A stretch of DNA of 64,000 nt. Origin: DATMGU01 sp035555315. Lineage in GTDB: Bacteria; Pseudomonadota; Alphaproteobacteria; ATCC43930; CGMCC-115725. Where the stretch lies: NCBI GenBank assembly GCA_035555315.1, contig DATMGU010000053.1:50245-114244 (forward strand), written 5' to 3'. The first letter of the stretch is position 1. Each line of letters starts with the position of its first letter. The position numbers and the translations under genes were made by a program. Positions 24,478 to 33,790 of the stretch are shown here, piece after piece. The notes beneath the pieces are model-generated. The model saw only the letters and a program-made list of their open reading frames with translations, was not told the origin of the DNA and searched no databases.

Positions 24478-25398
24478 ATGCGTTTCCTCGCCAAAATAGC
24501 GCGCGTCCTGGCCACCCTCGCCATGATGCTGGTGGCGGTCGTGCTGATCGCGGCGCTGTGGCAGCGCTATATGCTGGCACCCTGGACCCGCGACGGCCGG
24601 GTGCGGGCGGAGGTCGTCGACGTGGCGCCGGAGGTCTCCGGCCCGATCGTCGAGGTGCCGATCCGCGACAATCAACTGGTGCATCGCGGCGACGTGCTGT
24701 TCGCCGTCGATCCGGTCCGCTTCAAACTCGCCATCGCCCAGGCCCAGGCAAATGTCGACGGCGCGCGGGAGCAGTTGCAGCTTCGCCAATCCGACGCCAA
24801 GCGCCGCCAGGGCCTCACCGGCATCGTCTCGGCCGAGGAACAGGAACGCACCCGCAGCACCGCGACGGTGGCAAGCTCGGAACTGGAGGCGGCGCAGGCG
24901 GCGCTCGACCTCGCCAAGCTCAACCTGGAGCGCTCGGTCCTGCGCTCGCCGGTCAACGGCTATGTCACCAATCTTCGTCTGCGTGTCGGCGACTACGCCA
25001 ATGCGGGGCAGGCCAAGGTCGCGGTGATCGATTCCGACTCGTTCTGGATCAGCGGCTATTTCGAGGAGACCAAGCTGAAGCGGATCCACCCCGGCGATGC
25101 CGCGCGCATCAAGCTGATGGGCTACGATCCCCTGCTGACCGGTCGCGTCGACACGATCGCGCGCGGCATCAACGACCGCAACGCGGCGCCGGACGCCCTC
25201 GGCCTGCAGGACGTCAACCCGGTGTTCACCTGGGTCCGGCTCGCCCAGCGTATTCCCGTGCGCATCGAGATCGACCAGGTGCCCGACGGTATCGTTCTGG
25301 CGGCCGGCATGACCTGCAGCATCACGGTCGGTCAGGCGCAGGATGTGCCGAGCGGCCGGCTCGACCGGTTGTGGTATTGGCTGGAACAGGCACTCTGA
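24478..25398 (+). CDS. HlyD family membrane fusion protein (AaeA/EmrA-like)
   Basis: A 306-residue periplasmic adaptor with one N-terminal membrane helix (LATLAMMLVAVVLIAALW). The lipoyl/barrel-sandwich halves are seen as VRAEVVDVAPEVSGPIVEVP and LERSVLRSPVNGYVTNLRLR, with a helical hairpin between. It links the FUSC pump to the outer-membrane factor. It begins 24 bases after the DUF1656 gene and ends one base before the outer-membrane factor start, with GGAAGAAG upstream. Confidence 0.93.
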   Translation: MRFLAKIARVLATLAMMLVAVVLIAALWQRYMLAPWTRDGRVRAEVVDVAPEVSGPIVEVPIRDNQLVHRGDVLFAVDPVRFKLAIAQAQANVDGAREQLQLRQSDAKRRQGLTGIVSAEEQERTRSTATVASSELEAAQAALDLAKLNLERSVLRSPVNGYVTNLRLRVGDYANAGQAKVAVIDSDSFWISGYFEETKLKRIHPGDAARIKLMGYDPLLTGRVDTIARGINDRNAAPDALGLQDVNPVFTWVRLAQRIPVRIEIDQVPDGIVLAAGMTCSITVGQAQDVPSGRLDRLWYWLEQAL

Positions 25399-25399
25399 C

Positions 25400-26839
25400 A
25401 TGCGCTGTGGTGTTTCGGTGCGCCGGCTCGGCGGCTTGCTGTTGGCGGGTTTGGTCGCCGCCTGTACGGTCGGCCCCGATTATCGGCCCGACGACATGGC
25501 GCTGCCGGACACATGGACCGAGGCCCAGCCCGAACAACGGAAGGCCGCGGCCGAACGGCTGCGCGCGTGGTGGGCGTCGTTCCAAGACCCGCTGCTCGAC
25601 AGGCTGATCGCGCAGGCGATCGCCGATAACGACGATATCAAGATCGCCCGACAGCGCCTGATCCAGGCGCGGGCCGAGCGCGCGATCGCCGGTTCCGTCG
25701 ATTATCCGCAGATCAAGGGCAACGCCGGTCGGTCCAATGCCAATTCCAGCACGACCGTCACCTATCCCCCCGGTATCGGCCAATACCACACCTGGGAAAT
25801 GGGCTTCGATGCTTCCTGGGAGCTCGATATCTTCGGCGGCACGCGCCGCGCGGAGGAGGCCGCCGATGCGGAGATCGGCGCCTCCGTGCAGGATCGCCGG
25901 GGCATCCTGGTCAGCCTGCTCGCCGAAGTGGCGAGCGACTATGCCGGCCTGCGGGCCAGCCAGCTGCGTCTCGCCATCGCCGACCACAACATCGCCGCGG
26001 CGCAGCAGGCGCTCGACCTCACGGAACTTCAATTGCAGCGCGGCCTCGGCACCGAGTTGGAGGTGGCGCAGGCCAAGGCGCAGCGGGAAACCCTCGAAGC
26101 CGGTCCCCCCTCCCTGCGCGCGGCGGTCGCCCGTGCCAGCCATGCCATCGCCTTGCTGGTCGGCCAGTTCCCCGGCGATCTCGAGGCGGAGCTGTCGAAA
26201 CCGGTGCCGCTCATGGCCGTGCCGATGGATCTGCCGGTCTCGCTGCCGTCGGAGGTCGTGGCGAACCGGCCGGATATCCAGCGCGCCGAGCGCCGCTACG
26301 CCGCGGCGACGGCCCGCATCGGCGCCGCCACGGCCGAGCTGTTCCCGCATTTCTCGATCCCGCTGACCTTCGAGCCGACCTCGAGCGCCGTCCACACGCT
26401 GTTCCTGGCCAAAAGCATCAATTGGTCGATCGGCGTCGCCCTCAGCGGCACGGTCTATGATGGCGGTCGCACCGACGCCCGTATTGTCAGCGCCCGAGCC
26501 GCCGCCGAAACCGCCCGGTTGACCTATGAACAGACGGTTCGGGGCGCGTTTCGCGATGTCGAGGATGCGCTGATCAATTATCGGACCGAAACCGAACGCC
26601 AGGTCAAACTCCAAGCCGCCGCCGCCGATAGCGACATCGCGCGGCAGCGCGCCACCAAGCTGTTCGGCGCGGGGTTGACGGATTTTCTCAAGGTGCTGGA
26701 CACCGAACGGTCGGCCTTCGCGGCGGAGGATCTGGCGGCGCAAAGTCGGCTGGCGCAGCTGCAGGACGTGATCGCGCTGTTCAAGGCCCTGGGCGGCGGC
26801 TGGCAAAGCGCCACCTTCGACGACGCACCGATGCCTTGA
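25400..26839 (+). CDS. Outer-membrane efflux lipoprotein, NodT family
   Basis: A 479-residue TolC-like outer-membrane factor. The signal peptide ends in the lipobox LVAAC (Cys at about 23), followed by TVGPDYRPDD, the usual NodT start. Both OEP repeats are present (WWASFQDPLLDRLIAQAIAD; VANRPDIQRAERRYAAATAR). The ATG at 25400 gives the signal peptide directly; longer in-frame sequence upstream only overlaps the adaptor gene. It completes the efflux system and is the last gene of that operon. Confidence 0.93.
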   Translation: MRCGVSVRRLGGLLLAGLVAACTVGPDYRPDDMALPDTWTEAQPEQRKAAAERLRAWWASFQDPLLDRLIAQAIADNDDIKIARQRLIQARAERAIAGSVDYPQIKGNAGRSNANSSTTVTYPPGIGQYHTWEMGFDASWELDIFGGTRRAEEAADAEIGASVQDRRGILVSLLAEVASDYAGLRASQLRLAIADHNIAAAQQALDLTELQLQRGLGTELEVAQAKAQRETLEAGPPSLRAAVARASHAIALLVGQFPGDLEAELSKPVPLMAVPMDLPVSLPSEVVANRPDIQRAERRYAAATARIGAATAELFPHFSIPLTFEPTSSAVHTLFLAKSINWSIGVALSGTVYDGGRTDARIVSARAAAETARLTYEQTVRGAFRDVEDALINYRTETERQVKLQAAAADSDIARQRATKLFGAGLTDFLKVLDTERSAFAAEDLAAQSRLAQLQDVIALFKALGGGWQSATFDDAPMP

Positions 26840-27076
26840 GGGAATTCTAATTAAATCAATTATGTACTCATTCTTGAGCCGTCAGCCTCGCTTTCGCGCT
26901 AGTCCCTCCGCACAGAGGAGCAGATAGGGTGGTTCCGCCATAGGGTGGAGAGAGAAGATCGGGCGGTTTATCCGGCGACGCACGGAACACATGCCGTCGG
27001 CCCGGTGTTCCTTCCAAGCTTCCCAGGCTCTATGCGGTTCCCCTTGCTGGCTGTTGGCGGCGAAGAAAGGTGACGA

Positions 27077-29137
27077 ATGCCTCCCTCCACACTGGCGTCA
27101 TCCGTGTTGCCGCCAAAGATCACACCGAAGCCGCCCTCGACCTTCAATCAGATGACGCTCAGCGTGATCGTCGTCGTCATCCTGGCGCTGTACTTCGCGC
27201 GCGCCGTGCTGATGCCGCTCACCCTGGCGGTTCTCCTGTCGATCCTCCTGGCGCCGCTGGTCGGCATTCTGCGCCGGCTGCGGCTCGGTCGCATCGTCTC
27301 CGTGTTGCTGGCGGTGATGCTGTCGATCAGCGTCGTGCTGGGGGTCGGCGGCATCATCGGCATGCAGGTCGCCCAACTGGCGACCGAGGCGCCGACCTAC
27401 GCCCGCACGATCCAGGACAAGGCGGAAGCGGTACGCGGCTTGGCGGTCGATGGGGTCAAGCACGTCGTCGACAGCCTGGGATATGTCGGTGCCGCGCCCA
27501 AGGGAACGGCCAAGGGGGCCAAACCGCCGCCGCGATCCGTGACGCCCCCGGCGCCGAGTTCGAACACCCAGGACGGTCCAAAGCCGATGCCGGTGGAGGT
27601 TCATCAGCCGGATCCGACACCGGTGGAGCTGGTGGAACTCTATCTGTCGCCCTTGCTGTCGCCGATCGGCACGGTAGGCATCGTCTTCGTCGTCGCGATC
27701 TTCATCCTGCTGCAGCAAGAAGATCTGCGCGACCGGCTGATCCGCTTGTTCGGCTCCGGCGATCTGCGCCGGACGACGGTGGCGCTCGACGATGGCGGAC
27801 GTCGACTCAGCCGGTATTTCGCCACCCAACTCGCCATCAATTCCGGCTTCGGCGTCATCATCGCCATCGGCCTTTACTTCATCGGCGTACCCAATCCCGT
27901 GTTGTGGGGCGCCCTATGCCTGTTGCTGCGCTTCGTGCCGTATATCGGCTCAATGATTTCCGCGCTGTTTCCGATGGCCCTGGCGGCGGCGGTCGATCCC
28001 GGCTGGTCGATGATCCTGTGGACCGGCGGATTGTTCGTCGTTGTCGAAGGGACCCTGAGCCAGCTGATCGAACCGCTGGTCTATGGGCACAGCACCGGCT
28101 TGTCGCCGGTCTCCGTCGTCGTCGCCGCGATCTTCTGGTCGTGGCTCTGGGGACCGGTCGGTCTGGTTCTGTCGACGCCGCTGACGCTGTGCCTGGTCGT
28201 GCTGGGGCGTCATGTCGAGCGGCTGAGTTTTCTGGACATTCTGTTGGGCGACCGGCCGGCCTTGACGCCGGTCGAGAGCTTTTACCAGCGCATGCTGGCC
28301 GCCGATCAGGACGAAGCGCGCGATCACGCCGAACAGCTTCTGACGCAGCGGTCGCTCACCTCCTTTTACGACGATGTGGCGCTGCCGGGGCTGGAACTGG
28401 CGGCGGTCGATGCCCAGCGCGGCATACTGACACCCGATCAGATCAGGCGATTCAAGGAGACGATCACCGAGCTTGTCGAGGAACTGTCGGAGCATGCGGA
28501 CCGCCAGCCGGCCGCGAAACCCCTGGATAATGGTCTTATCGGCGGGCTGGGCGATACCAAGGAACCCAGCCTCTCGTTGCCGCCGGACAGTGTTGACGGC
28601 GGGGTAGGCGGGGTCGACGGTCGGGTAGGCGGGGTCGACGGGCAGGCAGGCGGGATCGCCGCGATCTGGGGAAGGCCGGCGCCGGTCCTCTGCATCGCCG
28701 GTCGCGGTCCGCTCGATGAGGCGGCATCCTCGATGCTGTCGCAATTGCTCACCAAGCACGGCATCGGCGCGCGCATAGCGCCTTACGAGGCGGCGATGCG
28801 CGGCAACATCAATCTGCTCGATGTCGAGGGCGTCGCGATGGTGTGCGTCTCATACCTCGACGTCACCGGCAAGCAAGCGCATCTGCGCTATCTGCTGCAA
28901 CGGCTGCGGCAGCGTATGCCGAACATCCCCATCCTGGTCGGGTTATGGCCCGAGGACGACCCGGCCGATCGGCGCGTGCAGGCTGGCATCGGCGCGGATT
29001 ACCTCACCAGATCGCTGCGCGAAGCGGTGCAGACCTGTGTCGGGATCGCCCGCAGCTCGGCCGAGACCGCTTTTGTTCCGACCGTCGCCGTTTCCGCCGT
29101 CCCCGACCACACCGCCTCCATCGCCTCGTTCCGCTGA
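27077..29137 (+). CDS. AI-2E family transporter with an additional C-terminal domain
   Basis: A 686-residue membrane protein. Residues ~25-390 are a PF01594 transporter with about eight helices (SVIVVVILALYFARAVLMPL, RFVPYIGSMISALFPMALAA, GFGVIIAIGLYFIGVPNPVL and others) and a proline-rich insert near residues 145-180. The remaining ~290 residues are not part of the usual family: a helical soluble region, a glycine-rich linker of three 7-residue repeats, and a terminal alpha/beta domain starting APVLCIAGRGPLDEAASSML that resembles a Rossmann/B12-binding-like fold. The ATG has GAAAGG upstream. The transported substrate is unknown. Confidence 0.87.
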   Translation: MPPSTLASSVLPPKITPKPPSTFNQMTLSVIVVVILALYFARAVLMPLTLAVLLSILLAPLVGILRRLRLGRIVSVLLAVMLSISVVLGVGGIIGMQVAQLATEAPTYARTIQDKAEAVRGLAVDGVKHVVDSLGYVGAAPKGTAKGAKPPPRSVTPPAPSSNTQDGPKPMPVEVHQPDPTPVELVELYLSPLLSPIGTVGIVFVVAIFILLQQEDLRDRLIRLFGSGDLRRTTVALDDGGRRLSRYFATQLAINSGFGVIIAIGLYFIGVPNPVLWGALCLLLRFVPYIGSMISALFPMALAAAVDPGWSMILWTGGLFVVVEGTLSQLIEPLVYGHSTGLSPVSVVVAAIFWSWLWGPVGLVLSTPLTLCLVVLGRHVERLSFLDILLGDRPALTPVESFYQRMLAADQDEARDHAEQLLTQRSLTSFYDDVALPGLELAAVDAQRGILTPDQIRRFKETITELVEELSEHADRQPAAKPLDNGLIGGLGDTKEPSLSLPPDSVDGGVGGVDGRVGGVDGQAGGIAAIWGRPAPVLCIAGRGPLDEAASSMLSQLLTKHGIGARIAPYEAAMRGNINLLDVEGVAMVCVSYLDVTGKQAHLRYLLQRLRQRMPNIPILVGLWPEDDPADRRVQAGIGADYLTRSLREAVQTCVGIARSSAETAFVPTVAVSAVPDHTASIASFR
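28592..28654 (+). repeat. Three 21-bp tandem repeats in the AI-2E transporter linker
   Basis: Units at 28592-28612, 28613-28633 and 28634-28654 encode VDGGVGG, VDGRVGG and VDGQAGG. They form a flexible glycine linker between the helical region and the C-terminal alpha/beta domain. Confidence 0.95.
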
Positions 29138-29151
29138 AAGCGTCGCTCCCG

Positions 29152-30213
29152 ATGAAGCTCTTCAAATGCCAGTATTGCGAGCAACTCGTCTATTTCGAGA
29201 ATCATCACTGCGAAAGCTGTTCGCATCGTTTGGGCTATCTGCCCGATCTTGCGACGCTATCGGCGCTCGAACCCGATGGCGACGCTTGGGGCGACGCCTG
29301 GCGTGCCCTGGCCGATAATAGCCGTACGTATAAATTCTGCTCGAACGCGACGTTGAATGCGTGCAACTGGCTGCTTCCCACCGCATCCACCGACACGCTG
29401 TGTACGGCCTGCCGGCACAACTGGATGATCCCGGATCTCAGCCTGCCTGAGAATCTCGCGGCCTGGCTCAAACTGGAACAGGCCAAGCATCGGCTGGTCT
29501 ATTCGCTGTCGCGGCTGCGTCTGCCGCTCGCCAATCGGCGGGACGATCCGGAGCATGGCCTGGCCTTCGAGTTCCTGGTCGAACTGCCCTATGCGCCGAA
29601 GGTGATGACCGGTCATGACAATGGTTTGATCACCTTGGCGCTGAAGGAGGCGGACGACGTCGAGCGGGAGCGGATGCGCCAGGAGATGGGCGAGCCCTAT
29701 CGGACGCTGCTCGGCCATTTCCGGCATGAGGTCGGGCATTATTTCTGGGACGTGCTGGTCCGGGATGGCGGCAAGCTGGATGCCTGCCGCGCGCTGTTCG
29801 GCGACGATACCGAGGATTACGGCGAGGCCCTGCGACGGCACTACCGAAACGGCTCGCCACCGGATTGGCAGAACCGCTTCGTCAGCGCCTATGCGAGTTC
29901 GCATCCCTGGGAGGATTTCGCCGAAACCTGGGCGCATTACCTGCACATCGTGGATACCTTGGAGATGGCCAGCGCGTTCGGCCTGCGCATCCACCCGCGC
30001 ATCGCCGTCGCGGCCGAGCTGCATGCCGAACTGGACTTCGACCCGTATCGCCATGGCTCGATCGAGCGGCTCGTCGAGGCGTGGCTGCCGCTGACTTTCG
30101 CCATCAACAGCCTCAACCGCTCGATGGGCCAGCCCGATCTCTATCCCTTCGTGCTCTCGCCCTCGGTCATCGGCAAGCTCGGCTTCATCCACGCGCTGCT
30201 GCATGACCGGTGA
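29152..30213 (+). CDS. Zinc-ribbon plus putative zinc metallopeptidase
   Basis: A 353-residue protein. The N-terminus has a zinc ribbon (CQYCEQLVYF then CESC, residues 6-23) and two further cysteine pairs (CSNATLNAC, CTAC). The C-terminal part has HEVGH at 192-196 inside GHFRHEVGHYFWDVLV, with a likely third ligand in HPWEDFAETWAHYLH. This matches the putative zinc-binding peptidase family (YgcG/DUF2248-like naming varies). No signal peptide is present, so it acts in the cytosol. It starts 14 bases after the AI-2E transporter stop and may share its transcript. Its substrate is unknown. Confidence 0.87.
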   Translation: MKLFKCQYCEQLVYFENHHCESCSHRLGYLPDLATLSALEPDGDAWGDAWRALADNSRTYKFCSNATLNACNWLLPTASTDTLCTACRHNWMIPDLSLPENLAAWLKLEQAKHRLVYSLSRLRLPLANRRDDPEHGLAFEFLVELPYAPKVMTGHDNGLITLALKEADDVERERMRQEMGEPYRTLLGHFRHEVGHYFWDVLVRDGGKLDACRALFGDDTEDYGEALRRHYRNGSPPDWQNRFVSAYASSHPWEDFAETWAHYLHIVDTLEMASAFGLRIHPRIAVAAELHAELDFDPYRHGSIERLVEAWLPLTFAINSLNRSMGQPDLYPFVLSPSVIGKLGFIHALLHDR

Positions 30214-30537
30214 TGTCGGTTAGAGGATGGTCAGCTACGGCCATTAGCGTCGTCTCAATCGGATATTCCCACGAAAAGACAGTTGCGAACTCGATAGTGC
30301 TAGACGAGACCCATCGCGCGGCATCTATTGATGCCGACGGAGAACATTGCTGCCTGACACCAGCATGACTGCCGAGCCCCAAAAGCGACAAAAAAGGGGC
30401 CGCTCAGCCGGACGCCTATCGACCTCGAGATCCTGTCTAGTGTCACGGGCGCCATGCACGCCCGATTTCAGACGTCACCGGCTCCGAAATCGCCGCGCCA
30501 TTTTCCTGGGGCGGCCCGAAAGCGCAAGGTCGAGGCG
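30214..30537. other. Intergenic region upstream of the sensor kinase
   Basis: About 320 bases without a convincing gene. The GC-skewed coding signal drops here. An in-frame extension of the sensor kinase reaches back to an ATG at 30454 but its codons look non-coding. No FNR box or clear promoter was found. Confidence 0.5.
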
Positions 30538-32241
30538 ATGCCTGGGATACTTCACGACCTCCCTCAGTTTCTGCAGCATTTGGCCGTTCTCTCGGCGCCG
30601 CCAGCCACTTGGAGGAGCGACAGTCAGCGGCAGATTGCCGAAAGTGTCGCGGAGGTTTTGATTTCCATCCTCGGCACAGTCTTCATCTATATTTCGTTGC
30701 GAAACCGGTTCGATAAGCTTCCTATCGAGATTGTGCGGATGCGAGGCGAGACACCGGAGGGTTTCTTTCCCATGATCTACTCGGCGATTTCGGGTTTTGC
30801 ACCTGTACGGACGCCGATGGAGATCACCTTGTTCAACCCTGTCGATGGCGGCGCTTTTCGGGTCGCGGTCAACCCGATCGGTGTGGGCGGCGCCTTTTTA
30901 TTGGTCGGATCCGAGAGATCGGATTTTCCGACCGAGGTTCAGCGGCCGATTTTGGTTATCGGCGCCAATACTGTCGCTACCGGCCTCAATTATTGGCATG
31001 TCGAGACTGACGAGCACCGCCTCGCGGCCCTGCTGGGCAGATCTTCAGACTTCATCGGTTTCGCCGCGTCGAGTGGGGCCGTCCGCTACATCAATCCCGC
31101 CGGTCGCGCCCTGTTGGGCTTGGAAAAGCTGGATGATTACAGCCAACTGCGGATACTCGATCTCTTCCCTCCCGAAGAGGCGGTACGCGTGCGTGACGAG
31201 CTTTGGCCGAGATTGACGCGGGACGGCCGCTGGATCGGCGAGATCGGCTTCCGCCATTTTCAAACCGCCGATGTGATACCTTTCCTGCACGACTGGTTCG
31301 TCATCGACGATCCCCGCACCGGTCAACCGATGAATATCGCCGCCGTTAGTCGCGACCTTACCAAGATGAAGCGATGGGAGGCTGATTTACGCGATTTGAA
31401 CGAGACCCTGGAAGGTCACGTTTCCGAGCGTACAGCCGAACTCGCGGCTGCCAATGCCGAGTTGCGGGCGGAGATCGCCGAGCGCGCCGAGACGGATGCG
31501 CAGCTGAAAGTCCTGCAGGCCGAATTATTTCATGTTTCCAGACTCAGTCTGGCAGGCCAGATGGCCGCGGCGCTGGCCCATGAGGTTAATCAACCGCTGG
31601 CAGCCGCGAGCAATTTCGTCAGCGTCGCCCGACGTCTGTTGATCGCCGGGTCGGTCGAGACCGAGACGATCGTGGAAGCCATGGATGAAGCCATCGGCCA
31701 GGTGCTGCGCGCCGGACAGATCATTCGCCGCCTGCGTAACTTTGTCGGGCGCGGTGAGGCCGAAAAGCGGTTCGAAAGCATTTCCGGCATGGTCGAGGAA
31801 GCGAGTGCGCTGGTGCTGACAAACGCCGAAGCGGTTGGCGTGACGGTGAGGTATCAGTTCGACGGGCGGGCTTCGCTCGTTTTCGCGGATCGGATTCAGA
31901 TCCAGCAGGTCTTGAGCAATCTGATACGCAACGCGCTCGAAGCCATGGCCGGGTGCGAGCGCCGAGACCTTACGATCAGCACCATTTTGCTCGACGAGGC
32001 GACTGTCGAAATCGGCGTCGCCGATAGCGGCTCCGGTCTCTCCGAGGAGGTCGTCCGACACCTGTTCGAGCCCTTCGTGTCGACCAAGGATAAAGGCATG
32101 GGTCTCGGCCTGTCGATCTGTCGGGCGATCGTCGAGGCCCATGGCGGTACCTTGCGCGGTGAACCCAACATGGGCGGCGGCGCATTGTTTCTCATGACGC
32201 TTCCGACAGTCGCGGCGGATGATTCCGGCCATGCCGATTGA
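30538..32241 (+). CDS. PAS-containing sensor histidine kinase (FixL-like)
   Basis: A 567-residue soluble histidine kinase. An N-terminal ~190-residue region has a possible membrane-like helix (LISILGTVFIYISL) and a GAF-like end (PILVIGANTVATGLNYWHVE). A PAS domain follows (LLGRSSDFIGFAASSGAVRY). After a coiled coil comes the H-box LAHEVNQPLAAASNFV with the phospho-accepting His near 348, then N-box NLIRNALEAM and G-boxes ADSGSGLSEEV and GLGLSICRAIVE. H-box sequence places it in the FixL/DctB subgroup, but the heme-binding PAS histidine of true FixL was not identified. The ATG at 30538 is preceded by GGTCGAGGCG. The 3' end overlaps the response regulator gene by 11 bases. Confidence 0.9.
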   Translation: MPGILHDLPQFLQHLAVLSAPPATWRSDSQRQIAESVAEVLISILGTVFIYISLRNRFDKLPIEIVRMRGETPEGFFPMIYSAISGFAPVRTPMEITLFNPVDGGAFRVAVNPIGVGGAFLLVGSERSDFPTEVQRPILVIGANTVATGLNYWHVETDEHRLAALLGRSSDFIGFAASSGAVRYINPAGRALLGLEKLDDYSQLRILDLFPPEEAVRVRDELWPRLTRDGRWIGEIGFRHFQTADVIPFLHDWFVIDDPRTGQPMNIAAVSRDLTKMKRWEADLRDLNETLEGHVSERTAELAAANAELRAEIAERAETDAQLKVLQAELFHVSRLSLAGQMAAALAHEVNQPLAAASNFVSVARRLLIAGSVETETIVEAMDEAIGQVLRAGQIIRRLRNFVGRGEAEKRFESISGMVEEASALVLTNAEAVGVTVRYQFDGRASLVFADRIQIQQVLSNLIRNALEAMAGCERRDLTISTILLDEATVEIGVADSGSGLSEEVVRHLFEPFVSTKDKGMGLGLSICRAIVEAHGGTLRGEPNMGGGALFLMTLPTVAADDSGHAD

Positions 32242-32866
32242 GCGCCTGGTGCATATCGTCGACGATGACGCGGCGGTTCGCCGGTCGCTCGACTGGCTGC
32301 TGCGCTCCGCGGGTTTCTCGACCATTCAATACGAGACGCCGTTCGCCTGTCTGGAGGCGGCGCCGCACCTATCGGCCGGCTGCTTGCTGGTGGACCTGCG
32401 GATGCCCGGCATGGATGGGCTGACGCTCCGGACGCACCTGGATCGGCTTGGGATCCGCCTGCCGATGGTGGTCGTGACCGGGCAGGGCGACGTGCAGACC
32501 GCGGTTCGCGCCATGCAGGCGGGTGTCGTCGATTTTATCGAGAAGCCGTTCGCGGACAGCCGGCTGCTCTCCGCTATCGAGACCGCGTTGGAGCGTGCCA
32601 CCGGCCCCAATCTGGACAACGAGGTGACCGAGGCGATTCGGCGGATGGCGGTGCTCAGCCCGCGTGAGCGGGAGGTGCTCGATCTGCTCGTCGCCGGTCA
32701 GCCGAACAAAGCGATCGCCGCGAGTCTCGGCATCAGTGTGCGCACGGTCGAGGTCCATCGTGCCCGCATGCTGGAGCGCTTGGGCACGCGCCGGCTCGCA
32801 GAGGCGGTCCGCCTGGCGGTCATGGCGGCGCTGCCCGCCCACATACCGGACGATCCGGCGCCTTGA
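32231..32866 (+). CDS. FixJ-like LuxR-type response regulator
   Basis: A 211-residue two-domain regulator. The receiver starts ERLVHIVDDDAAVRRSL with the acidic triad, phospho-acceptor Asp55 in LLVDLRMPGMDG, Thr in VVVTGQGD and Lys in FIEKPF. The C-terminal LuxR helix-turn-helix is LSPREREVLDLLVAGQPNKA then GISVRTVEVHRARMLERL. It is encoded overlapping the kinase gene and is its partner. In rhizobia FixJ activates fixK; here an FNR-like gene lies next door in convergent orientation. Confidence 0.93.
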   Translation: MPIERLVHIVDDDAAVRRSLDWLLRSAGFSTIQYETPFACLEAAPHLSAGCLLVDLRMPGMDGLTLRTHLDRLGIRLPMVVVTGQGDVQTAVRAMQAGVVDFIEKPFADSRLLSAIETALERATGPNLDNEVTEAIRRMAVLSPREREVLDLLVAGQPNKAIAASLGISVRTVEVHRARMLERLGTRRLAEAVRLAVMAALPAHIPDDPAP

Positions 32867-32950
32867 CGGGCGCGCCTGTCGCTTTGAAGCCGTGACCTTA
32901 CGATCTTGCTCACCTCTCCGCGCCCGTGGGCGGAGCGGGGGCAGATGTCC

Positions 32951-33637
32951 TCAGTGGACGTAATGATCGAGGGCGTTGCGATCGAGAATGCTCACCCGTC
33001 GCCCTCCGATCAGTGTAATGACCCCGCGCCGCTTTAGGATGGTCAGCGAACGGCTTACCGTCTCGACGGACAGCGCAAGGTAGTCGGCGATGTCGTAGCG
33101 CGACATCGGCAGGATGATCTTATCAGGATGGCCGATCGACGAACGATCGGCCATGTCGAGCAGGAATGAACCGACCTTTTCCAGCGCCGTAGGCCTGCCC
33201 AGAAGCAGGATCTGTCGTTCCAGCCGGGCCGCCGCGGCCAGTGTCGCCTCCCGAATCTTGCCGCCGATATGCGGATCGCTTTCGGCAAGGTGGTCGACTT
33301 GTTGGCGCGAGTAGGAGGCGATGATCGTGCCGTCGACGACCGCTTCGATGGCGATCCCGTAATGATCCCGGATCGGGGCGAGAAAGTCGCCTTGAAGCAG
33401 AAAGTCGATGATCCGCCGCTGCCCGTCAGGCCATGCGATGTACCGTCTCGCAGCACCGAAAATGATGTGGTGCCAGCATTCGTCGCCGGTTCCGGGGGCG
33501 GCGATCTCCTGACCCCGTCGACGGCGCGATATGGTCGCCAGTGTACGCAGATCCTTCACCAGGTCGGACCCATCCCAAAGGTGCTGGTCTTTGACGTCAA
33601 GGTTCTCGATTTGAGCGAATCCTTTCGAATCAAGCAT
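32951..33637 (-). CDS. Crp/Fnr family transcriptional regulator (FNR/FixK-like)
   Basis: A 228-residue Crp/Fnr protein. An N-terminal cyclic-nucleotide-binding-like beta barrel (HHIIFGAARRYIAWPDGQRR) is followed by the dimer helix and a winged helix with the recognition helix LSVETVSRSLTILKRRG. The E-x-x-S-R pattern (ETVSR) is that of FNR/FixK and specifies TTGAT half-sites. The N-terminal Fe-S cysteine cluster of FNR is absent, so it is closer to FixK/DNR-type regulators that need upstream control. A near-consensus FNR site lies at 33791-33804 in front of the BON gene, and a weaker one just upstream of its own start. Confidence 0.92.
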   Translation of the reverse strand: MLDSKGFAQIENLDVKDQHLWDGSDLVKDLRTLATISRRRRGQEIAAPGTGDECWHHIIFGAARRYIAWPDGQRRIIDFLLQGDFLAPIRDHYGIAIEAVVDGTIIASYSRQQVDHLAESDPHIGGKIREATLAAAARLERQILLLGRPTALEKVGSFLLDMADRSSIGHPDKIILPMSRYDIADYLALSVETVSRSLTILKRRGVITLIGGRRVSILDRNALDHYVH

Positions 33638-33665
33638 TGGGATCCTCCACCCATTTGGATCGAGT

Positions 33666-33679
33666 TATCGGTGATCAAC
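33666..33679. promoter_or_regulatory. Weak FNR-type site upstream of the Crp/Fnr gene
   Basis: TTATCGGTGATCAA matches 7 of the 10 specified bases of the FNR/FixK consensus TTGAT-N4-ATCAA. It lies about 30-40 bases upstream of the regulator start codon, a position that would suit autorepression. Confidence 0.3.
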
Positions 33680-33790
33680 TTGCCGAGGATTGCAGATTGT
33701 CACCATGCTTCGACGATGATCGCCAAGGGTCGCGGCGGAAACCTAGGGATATTACGTATCGGCCAGTCGTCGGCCCAAAGCTTGAGGAAG

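Noticed and set aside
28592..28654. Possible CRISPR-like repeat array
   Set aside because: Only three contiguous 21-base units with no spacers, lying inside a coding region; it is a protein linker repeat.
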